Source: Nosocomiicoccus ampullae (GTDB lineage: Bacteria; Bacillota; Bacilli; Staphylococcales; Salinicoccaceae). Taken from it: a stretch of 47,694 bases of DNA. The stretch spans positions 1-47,694 of the forward strand of contig NZ_MBFG01000002.1 in the NCBI RefSeq assembly GCF_001696685.1. The letters are read 5' to 3'. A program made the position numbers and the translations under genes. The notes under the pieces were generated by a model, which saw nothing but the letters and a program-made list of their open reading frames with translations, was not told the DNA's origin and searched no databases. The first letter of the stretch is position 1. The number at the start of each line of letters is the position of its first letter. This document shows, one piece after another, positions 41,827 through 47,694 of the stretch.

Positions 41827-42051
41827 TTACTCTTCGTTGTTTTGAGATTTGAAACCAAATTTCTTGTTGAAGCGCTCTACGCGTCCGTCCGCAGCTGCGA
41901 AACGTTGACGTCCAGTGTAGAATGGGTGACAGTTAGAGCACACTTCTACTTTAATATCTTCTTCTAAAGTTGAGCCTGTTTCAAATTCAGTACCACATGA
42001 ACCACAGATAACATTTACTCTGTGATATGCTGGATGAATATCTTGTTTCAT
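41827..42051 (-). CDS. rpmE: 50S ribosomal protein L31, zinc-binding type
   Basis: A 74-residue large-subunit protein with four Cys in two CxxC pairs (C16, C19, C38, C41), the zinc-containing C+ form. [20 protein letters not shown] is the family signature. S. aureus in this locus carries the Cys-free B form, so this is closer to Bacillus RpmE. The ATG at 42051 is chosen because AAAGGAG lies about 9 bases ahead and abuts the earlier ATG. Confidence 0.97.
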   Translation of the reverse strand: MKQDIHPAYHRVNVICGSCGTEFETGSTLEEDIKVEVCSNCHPFYTGRQRFAAADGRVERFNKKFGFKSQNNEE

Positions 42052-42125
42052 AAAACACATCTCCTTTGCCCTGAACCATCTGGAACAGAGTTATTTCGGG
42101 TTTTCCCTTTTCTAATACTTAAAAT
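42052..42125 (-). promoter_or_regulatory. Possible L31 autoregulatory leader
   Basis: The rpmE 5' region begins about 7 bases after its -10 and carries pairable segments CCCG...GGG and CTGTTCCAGATGGTTCAG directly before the ribosome-binding site. Firmicute L31 genes are known to have structured leaders. Whether this region folds as such is not shown by sequence alone. Confidence 0.35.
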
Positions 42126-42154
42126 ATTATACACGGATGGTTTCAAAAAATCAA
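42126..42154 (-). promoter_or_regulatory. rpmE promoter
   Basis: On the minus strand TTGATT (42149-42154) and a perfect TATAAT (42126-42131) are separated by 17 bp. The -35 lies 9 bp past the rho stop; no rho terminator is seen between. Confidence 0.75.
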
Positions 42155-42163
42155 CACTACAAT

Positions 42164-43489
42164 TTACATAAACGGTTTTCCAGTTCTGCTAGATTCAATC
42201 ATCTTTTTACGTAGTACTTCAAAGAAGTCTTCGTTTGATTTCGTTTCTTTAATCGTCTTAATAAAACGCTCTGTAAAGTCATGTTTATCTGTAAATAAGT
42301 TTCTAAGTTGCCATAAAACTTCAAGCTCTTTTTGTTCTAATAATAAGTCTTCACGGCGCGTGCTTGAACGTTTAATATCAATCGCCGGATAAATTCTACG
42401 TTCTGCTAAATTACGATCTAAGTGTAACTCCATGTTACCTGTACCTTTAAACTCTTCGTAGATCATATCATCCATTCTTGAACCCGTATCAACAAGTGCG
42501 GTTGCTAATATCGTTAAACTTCCACCCGCTTCAATATTTCTCGCTGCACCAAAAAATGCTTTTGGTTTAAATAGTGACGCAGGGTCTAGTCCACCAGATA
42601 ACGTACGCCCTGAAGGCGGCACGACTAAGTTATACGCACGTGCAAGTCGCGTAATAGAGTCCATTAATACGATTACGTCCTCGCCCATTTCAACGAGACG
42701 CTTACAACGCTCAAGTAATAGTTCTGCAACTTTAACGTGATGTTGTGGATGCTCGTCAAACGTCGAGTACACGACTTCAGCTTCTTCTACAGAGCGCTCG
42801 ATATCCGTAACCTCTTCTGGACGTTCACCAATTAAGAGAATAAAAAGCTTTGCATCTGGAGAATTTTTAGTAATCGCAGTCGCAATTTCTTTTAACATCG
42901 ATGTTTTACCTGCTTTAGGTGGCGCGACGATTAAACCACGCTGTCCATATCCAATCGGCGTAATTAAATCCATAATTCTCGTCGAATAATCTTTTGAATT
43001 CGTTTCTAACGTAATTTTTGTATCAGGATAAAGTGGAGTTAACGCTTGGAAGTGAGGACGTTTTTTAATTTCTTCAGCGTTATTATCGTTTACGAAGTCG
43101 ACTTGTAGTAATCCGTAATAATTTTCTTTGTCTTTTGGTTTTCTAACTTTACCAGTAACTTTGTCACCTTTTTTTAATTCGAAGCGACGAATTTGTGACG
43201 CAGAAATGTAGATGTCTTTTTCACCTTTAGAATAGTTTACCGTTCTTAAAAAGCCGTAACCATCCGGTTGGATATCATCTAAAATACCTTCCATGTAATA
43301 GTTACCATCTTGTTCCATCTCAGCTTCTAATATTGCTAAAACAAGTTCTTTTTTGTTTAATTTACTATAGTTTTGAACGTTTAAACTTTTCGCTCTCGCT
43401 GTTAAATCTTTCGTCGTATTATTTTTATATAACGCGTCAAACGTTTCATATTTCATGCCTTCATGTACTTTTTCAGTTTCTCCTGACAT
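42164..43489 (-). CDS. rho: Transcription termination factor Rho
   Basis: Hexameric RNA helicase ending untranslated transcripts. 441 residues: N-terminal Rho domain (ARAKSLNVQNYSKLNKKELV), cold-shock-like RNA-binding domain (EGILDDIQPDGYGFLRTVNY), Walker A VAPPKAGKTSM, Walker B region DVIVLMDSITRLARAYN and the Q/R-loops after it. The first 12 residues are an extension relative to many homologues; an internal ATG at MKYETF is a possible alternative start. Confidence 0.97.
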   Translation of the reverse strand: MSGETEKVHEGMKYETFDALYKNNTTKDLTARAKSLNVQNYSKLNKKELVLAILEAEMEQDGNYYMEGILDDIQPDGYGFLRTVNYSKGEKDIYISASQIRRFELKKGDKVTGKVRKPKDKENYYGLLQVDFVNDNNAEEIKKRPHFQALTPLYPDTKITLETNSKDYSTRIMDLITPIGYGQRGLIVAPPKAGKTSMLKEIATAITKNSPDAKLFILLIGERPEEVTDIERSVEEAEVVYSTFDEHPQHHVKVAELLLERCKRLVEMGEDVIVLMDSITRLARAYNLVVPPSGRTLSGGLDPASLFKPKAFFGAARNIEAGGSLTILATALVDTGSRMDDMIYEEFKGTGNMELHLDRNLAERRIYPAIDIKRSSTRREDLLLEQKELEVLWQLRNLFTDKHDFTERFIKTIKETKSNEDFFEVLRKKMIESSRTGKPFM

Positions 43490-43579
43490 ATGTTACACTC
43501 TCTTCTATTTAAAAATTCACTGTTGCCTATTAAGTCAGTCATTATTATACAGTAACATTCTCATAAATTAAAACGAATA

Positions 43580-43612
43580 AAAAAGTCTAAGATAAAATAT
43601 CCTAGACTTTAA
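43580..43612 (-). terminator. Terminator after glpX
   Basis: On the minus strand AAAGTCTAGGATA and TATCTTAGACTTT pair with one G-T wobble, and TTTTATT follows. It separates glpX from rho. Confidence 0.82.
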
Positions 43613-43623
43613 AAATATAACGA

Positions 43624-44592
43624 TTAATTATCTTCAACGACCATTTTAGGTTTTTTCTTCATTGAGTGTTTACCTTCGATGAAACGAACTGTTCCTGATT
43701 TAGCGCGCATGACAAGGCTAGACGTATTTACGTAGTCCCCTTTAAACTGCACACCTTTCATTAACTCACCATCTGTCACTGCCGTTGCAGCGAAGATTGC
43801 GTCGTCTCCTTTTACTAAGTCTTCTAATAGAAGCTTCTCTTTTGGATCGACACCCATCGATTTACAACGTGCTTCTTCTTCAGCGTCTTTAGGCATAAGA
43901 CGTCCTTGGAAGTCTCCGCCAAGTGCTTTGATACCAACTGCTGCAATTACACCTTCTGGTGCACCACCTGAACCGAATAAAATATCGACACCAGTGTAGT
44001 CAAAGCAAGTGTTAATTGCTGCTGCAACGTCTCCGTTTTCAACGAATTTTATACGCGCACCTAATTCACGCACTTCATCGATAATGTGTTGGTTACGATC
44101 TCTTTTAAGTAATGTAACTGTTACTTCTTCGATTGATTTATTTTTTGCTTTTGCGACTGCTTTAACGTTTTCTGTTACTGACGCATCTAAATCGACGTGA
44201 CCTTTTGCTTCAGGACCGACTGCGATTTTGTCCATGTACATGTCTGGTGCGTGCAGTAAATTACCGCGGTCTGCGATTGCAATAACTGTTAATGCATTCC
44301 AGCCACCTTCAGCAACGATTGTCGTACCTTCGAGAGGGTCTACTGCGATATCAATATCTGGACCTTCTTTTGTTCCTAACTCTTCACCAATATATAACAT
44401 CGGTGCTTCGTCCATTTCGCCTTCACCAATCACAACAGTTCCGTTCATTGGGATCGTATCAAATACGTGGCGCATGGCTGTCGTTGCAGCGTCATCCGCT
44501 TCGTTTTTTAACCCTTTACCGACCCATTTTGCACTTTCAAGTGCTGCGGCTTCTGTGACTCTTACTAATTCCATTGATAAACTACGTTCCAT
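43624..44592 (-). CDS. glpX: Fructose-1,6-bisphosphatase class II
   Basis: Gluconeogenic enzyme removing the 1-phosphate from fructose-1,6-bisphosphate. 322 residues; metal and phosphate sites include [23 protein letters not shown] and [19 protein letters not shown] lies 9 bases before the ATG. Position between murZ and rho follows B. subtilis; S. aureus uses a class III enzyme elsewhere. Confidence 0.97.
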   Translation of the reverse strand: MERSLSMELVRVTEAAALESAKWVGKGLKNEADDAATTAMRHVFDTIPMNGTVVIGEGEMDEAPMLYIGEELGTKEGPDIDIAVDPLEGTTIVAEGGWNALTVIAIADRGNLLHAPDMYMDKIAVGPEAKGHVDLDASVTENVKAVAKAKNKSIEEVTVTLLKRDRNQHIIDEVRELGARIKFVENGDVAAAINTCFDYTGVDILFGSGGAPEGVIAAVGIKALGGDFQGRLMPKDAEEEARCKSMGVDPKEKLLLEDLVKGDDAIFAATAVTDGELMKGVQFKGDYVNTSSLVMRAKSGTVRFIEGKHSMKKKPKMVVEDN

Positions 44593-44654
44593 CTATAGTT
44601 TCCCCCTCGGTTTTTATCATAGATAATTATAACACACCATTATAAACAGTTTAA

Positions 44655-44685
44655 AATAAAATAGAGAGTAATTTTACTCTCTATT
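44655..44685 (-). terminator. Terminator overlapping the murZ 3' end
   Basis: On the minus strand AATAGAGAGTAA-AA-TTACTCTCTATT is followed by TTATTTT. The first arm contains the last two sense codons and the stop of murZ. Confidence 0.87.
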
Positions 44686-45933
44686 TATCAATTCAATATG
44701 TGCACCTAGTCGCTGTAATTTTTTGATAATATTTGAATACCCGCGCATGATATGGTGAACATTATGAATTCTCGTCGTCCCCTCTGCCAATAGACCAGCA
44801 ACGACTAAGCAAAATCCTGCACGTAAATCCGATGCATATACGTCTGCACCATTTAATTTTGAAGGATGAATAAAGACAGAACCGCCTCTATTTTCAACGT
44901 GCGCATTCATACGGCGTAGTTCGTCGATATGTCTAAAACGTGCTGGATAAATGGTTTCAGTAATTTTACTCGTATCTTCAGCTAAAAATAATAATGGTGT
45001 AATCGGTTGTTGTAAATCTGTCGCAAATCCTGGATATGCTTGAGTTTTAATTTCTATAGCTTTATATGCTTTAGGACGTCTCACGATGACGTCGTCATCG
45101 TCTATTTCAAGTTCAACACCCGCTTCTTCTAGTTTAGAAAACAACGCGTCTAAATGTTCTGGAATCACGTTTCTAACTTTCACTTCATCTCCAATTGTGG
45201 CAGCGAGTGAAATATATGATCCTGCTTCGATTCGGTCCGGGATAATCGTATGGGCCGCACCATTTAAATGCCCAACACCTTCGATACGAATCGTCTCTGT
45301 CCCAGCTCCGCGAATGTTTGCGCCCATTTTATTTAACAGTGTTGCCACATCGATAATCTCTGGTTCTCTCGCAACGTTTTCTAAAATTGTACGCCCTTTT
45401 GCCATCGTCGCTGCGAGCATTACGTTAATCGTCGCTCCGACACTCACGATATCAAAGAAAATTTTTGTACCGACGAGTTCTTCTGCTTCGATGTGCAGTG
45501 CACCGTGCTCATTTTTAACTGTCGCTCCGAGTGCTTCAAACCCTTTGATATGTTGATCGATTGGTCTCGGGCCTAGATGGCATCCTCCTGGTTGACCAAT
45601 GACTACTTTTTTAAAGCGTCCAAGCATCGCGCCCATCATATAGTATGATGCACGTAATAATTCTACTTTTTCATCTGCTAGTGGAACGTTAACAGCATCT
45701 TCCGCATCGACTGTAAGTGTATGATTTGATAACTTCGTTTTTATATTTAAATCTTCTAGTATACTTACTAACGTTTTCACGTCAGAAATATCCGGCAGTC
45801 CTTTTAACGTCACTTCACCGCTACTCGCCATTAATGTAGCTGGAATGAGTGCGACGGCACTGTTTTTAGCACCGCTCACATACACTTCACCAGAAAGTGT
45901 GTGACCCCCGTTTATTTGAATGACTTGTTCCAT
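44674..45933 (-). CDS. murZ: UDP-GlcNAc 1-carboxyvinyltransferase 2 (MurZ)
   Basis: Second MurA paralogue, 419 residues, with the same reaction as murA at 25723. [11 protein letters not shown] gives the Lys/Asn pair, and the catalytic Cys118 is in [12 protein letters not shown], so it too should be fosfomycin-sensitive. The ATG at 45933 has AGGAG 8 bases ahead; a GTG three codons upstream overlaps that site. Low-GC Gram-positives commonly carry both copies. Confidence 0.96.
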   Translation of the reverse strand: MEQVIQINGGHTLSGEVYVSGAKNSAVALIPATLMASSGEVTLKGLPDISDVKTLVSILEDLNIKTKLSNHTLTVDAEDAVNVPLADEKVELLRASYYMMGAMLGRFKKVVIGQPGGCHLGPRPIDQHIKGFEALGATVKNEHGALHIEAEELVGTKIFFDIVSVGATINVMLAATMAKGRTILENVAREPEIIDVATLLNKMGANIRGAGTETIRIEGVGHLNGAAHTIIPDRIEAGSYISLAATIGDEVKVRNVIPEHLDALFSKLEEAGVELEIDDDDVIVRRPKAYKAIEIKTQAYPGFATDLQQPITPLLFLAEDTSKITETIYPARFRHIDELRRMNAHVENRGGSVFIHPSKLNGADVYASDLRAGFCLVVAGLLAEGTTRIHNVHHIMRGYSNIIKKLQRLGAHIELINRE

Positions 45934-45959
45934 GTCTTCCACTCCTGTGTGTCTTCGGT

Positions 45960-46601
45960 TTACTGGTTATTCCAGTCTTGTAAAAATTGCTCGATTCCTT
46001 TATCTGTTAAAGGATGATCCGTTAACTTTTTAAGCACTTTAAATGGAATCGTTGCGATGTCCGCACCTCTTAATGCAGCACCGTGTACATGTCCTTCGTT
46101 ACGAATCGAAGCGGCGATAATTTCTGTGTTAATATCGTGGATGAAAAAGATATCATGAATATCTTCAATTAGCTGTAATCCGTCTAAACCGATGTCGTCT
46201 AAACGACCGATAAACGGTGACACATACGTCGCACCAGCACGCGCTGCTGTTAACGCTTGTACCGTATTGAAAATTAACGTCACGTTCGTTTTAATGCCTT
46301 CTTCAGATAACACTTTTACAGCTTTCATACCTTCAGCACACATCGGAATTTTAACGACGATATGTTTATGTAGTTTAGCAAGTTCGCGACCTTCTTCAAT
46401 CATACCTTCAGCTTCTAGTGAAATAACTTCACCGCTCACAGGCCCATCGACAAGTTCACAAATCTCAACTAAACGATCGTGAAACGATATATCTTTTTCT
46501 TTAGCGACAAGTGATGGATTTGTCGTTACACCACTTAATACGCCCCATTTATATATTTCTTCTATTTCATTCATATTCGCTGTATCAATAAAATATTTCA
46601 T
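45960..46601 (-). CDS. tal: Small transaldolase / fructose-6-phosphate aldolase family
   Basis: A 213-residue TIM-barrel enzyme of the TalC/FSA group. The Schiff-base Lys is K84 in [21 protein letters not shown] and [16 protein letters not shown] are family signatures. B. subtilis carries the same small transaldolase (ywjH/tal) before murAB, where it acts in the pentose phosphate pathway. Transaldolase and FSA activity cannot be separated by these motifs alone. Staphylococci have fba in this spot. Confidence 0.93.
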   Translation of the reverse strand: MKYFIDTANMNEIEEIYKWGVLSGVTTNPSLVAKEKDISFHDRLVEICELVDGPVSGEVISLEAEGMIEEGRELAKLHKHIVVKIPMCAEGMKAVKVLSEEGIKTNVTLIFNTVQALTAARAGATYVSPFIGRLDDIGLDGLQLIEDIHDIFFIHDINTEIIAASIRNEGHVHGAALRGADIATIPFKVLKKLTDHPLTDKGIEQFLQDWNNQ

Positions 46602-46636
46602 CTCTTTTATGTTCCCCTTTTCACATATATACTGTC

Positions 46637-46665
46637 ATTATAAATAAGTATTTCTCTCTCTTCAA
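46637..46665 (-). promoter_or_regulatory. tal promoter
   Basis: On the minus strand TTGAAG (46660-46665) and a perfect TATAAT (46637-46642) are separated by 17 bp, in the divergent gap between tal and the DUF2529 gene. Confidence 0.72.
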
Positions 46666-46715
46666 CGAATACATCATGATACGATATATTAAACGATATA
46701 ACTAAAGGAGTTACT

Positions 46716-47231
46716 ATGGATAAAATACTACATACACAAATGACAAATGTGTTTAACACGATAGAAAATCAAGAAGAAGAAATAGAAATCGCTGCACGAT
46801 TACTCGCTCAAGCAACGATGTCTGAAGGGAACATATTATTAAAGACATTTAACGAAGCCACATTTTTTGAAGATTATTTTTTACACAATGACGAACGTAT
46901 CCCATCGATTCAACCGTTCCATTCCATCGAAGATATCACAACACCAGACCGTCTATTAATCATCACAAAAGAATATACAGAAGAAGTAAAAGCATTCATC
47001 GATCAACTCGACGACGAGTTTATCGACTACGTCTTAGTTTCAAATACAAATAAAGATAATAAAGCGGAACTCGAAGAAAAGCATCACTTCATCGATTTAT
47101 CTTCGAAGCGAAAACTCGTACCGATGCCGGACTTTGATCGTGTGTTAAACCCATATGGCACAGCGTTTTTATTCATCTATTATCATTTATATATTCTCAT
47201 CGAAGAAATGACGAATCCGAAGTATGAATAA
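46716..47231 (+). CDS. DUF2529 family protein (YwjG-like)
   Basis: A 171-residue protein of unknown function. Length, the opening LHTQMTNVFNTIENQEEEIEIAARLLAQA and the tail MPDFDRVLNPYGTAFLFIYYHLY fit DUF2529 (YwjG), which neighbours pyrG and fba in Bacillus and Staphylococcus. The fold looks like a SIS-type alpha/beta domain, an inference from the LLIITKEYTEE...DYVLVSNT pattern. AAAGGAG lies 6 bases before the ATG. No terminator follows before the repeat array. Confidence 0.82.
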   Translation: MDKILHTQMTNVFNTIENQEEEIEIAARLLAQATMSEGNILLKTFNEATFFEDYFLHNDERIPSIQPFHSIEDITTPDRLLIITKEYTEEVKAFIDQLDDEFIDYVLVSNTNKDNKAELEEKHHFIDLSSKRKLVPMPDFDRVLNPYGTAFLFIYYHLYILIEEMTNPKYE

Positions 47232-47260
47232 GTTAGTCGCATTGTGCTTTTAAGGAACTA

Positions 47261-47694
47261 TTTCACGCAAATCGCTTTTGTGTTAAAGCACGCTCTCTTA
47301 ATTTAACGATTAGAGCATTTGCGTTAACGTATGCCGGACTGATTTCACGCAAATTGCTTTTGTGTTAAAAGATGAAAAACTATTTCACGCAAATCGCTTT
47401 TGTGTTAAAGCACGCTCTCTTAATTTAACGATTAGAGCATTTGCGTTAACGTATGCCGGACTGATTTCACGCAAATCGCTTTTGTGTTAAAAGATGAAAA
47501 ACTATTTCACGCAAATCGCTTTTGTGTTAAAAGATGAAAAAACTATTTTACGCAAATCCGTTTTGCGTTAAAGGGTGCCCCATTAATTTAACGATTAGAG
47601 CATTTGCGTTAACGTATGCCGGACTGATTTCACGCAAATTGCTTTTGTGTTAAAAGATGAAAAACTATTTCACGCAAATCGCTTTTGTGTTAAA
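47261..47694. repeat. Compound tandem repeat array (82 + 40 bp modules)
   Basis: Eight copies of a 27-base core (beginning TTTCACGCAAAT and ending CTTTTGTGTTAAA) start at 47261, 47343, 47383, 47465, 47505, 47546, 47628 and 47668. Seven match except for one C/T change; the sixth differs at several bases. The spacers come in two kinds: 55 bases (three copies, containing ATTTGCGTTAACG, the complement of the core's ACGCAAAT) and 13-14 bases (four copies, AGATGAAAAACTA type). Core plus long spacer is 82 bp and core plus short spacer 40 bp, giving a 122-bp higher-order period. The array continues past the window end. No gene is visible in it. Confidence 0.95.

Noticed and set aside
45086..45556. 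Plus-strand 156-residue frame opposite murZ
   Set aside because: Ser/Ala/Pro/Ile-rich antisense shadow of a well-conserved gene, with no ribosome-binding site.
47261..47694. CRISPR array reading of the terminal repeats
   Set aside because: Core length (27) fits, but the spacers are of two fixed kinds (55 and 13-14 bases) and repeat almost identically, whereas CRISPR spacers are unique and near-constant in length. No cas gene is nearby.

Overview
The window is a piece of a low-GC Gram-positive chromosome. Gene content and order point to the Staphylococcaceae/Salinicoccaceae, close to Staphylococcus but probably outside it (Jeotgalicoccus, Nosocomiicoccus or Salinicoccus would fit). Staphylococcal traits are mazEF-rsbUVW-sigB, rodA opposite murF, the Cls2-like cardiolipin synthase, and mnaA between upp and the atp operon. 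Traits shared instead with Bacillus are glpX and a small transaldolase beside murZ, and a zinc-type L31. Almost everything is chromosomal housekeeping. I see no prophage, transposase, CRISPR array or integrative element.

Layout. (1) 1-760: the start of a leftward rRNA operon, with three sigma-A promoters feeding tRNA-Leu, tRNA-Gly and 16S, followed by the rightward katA promoter with a PerR-type operator. (2) 761-9340: katA, tex, the stress module mazE-mazF-rsbU-rsbV-rsbW-sigB with an internal sigma-B promoter, then alr and acpS. (3) 9329-18802: three tandem bPH2 membrane proteins, cshA, murF, then rodA, a 49-residue protein on the other strand, cls and yidC. (4) 18899-25083: a Zn/Cd P-type ATPase with a CadC-like repressor and its operator, a ThiD-like kinase, a RocB-like peptidase and a secreted Rpf-like cell-wall enzyme under a WalR-type box. 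Upstream of that gene lies an unexplained short transcription unit with its own promoter, Shine-Dalgarno sequence and terminator. (5) 25084-42051: fabZ, an EpuA-like gene, murA and ywzB, the complete F1Fo ATP synthase operon, mnaA-upp-glyA-ywlG-rpiB, the arginine phosphatase, sua5-prmC-prfA and rpmE. (6) 42164-47231: rho, glpX, murZ and tal, with a divergent DUF2529 gene. (7) 47261-47694: a compound tandem repeat that runs off the end of the window.

The genes cover cell-envelope synthesis and shape (alr, murF, murA, murZ, rodA, mnaA, cls, fabZ, yidC, the Rpf-like enzyme), energy (atp), translation termination and modification (prfA, prmC, sua5, rpmE), transcription control (rho, sigB, tex, cshA) and stress or metal defence (katA, the CadC/ATPase pair, mazEF). 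The least explained parts are the terminal repeat array, the short unit at 24765-24960, and a paired inverted repeat across the atp promoter. Start codons were moved inward from the longest frame wherever the Shine-Dalgarno position required it; each case is stated.
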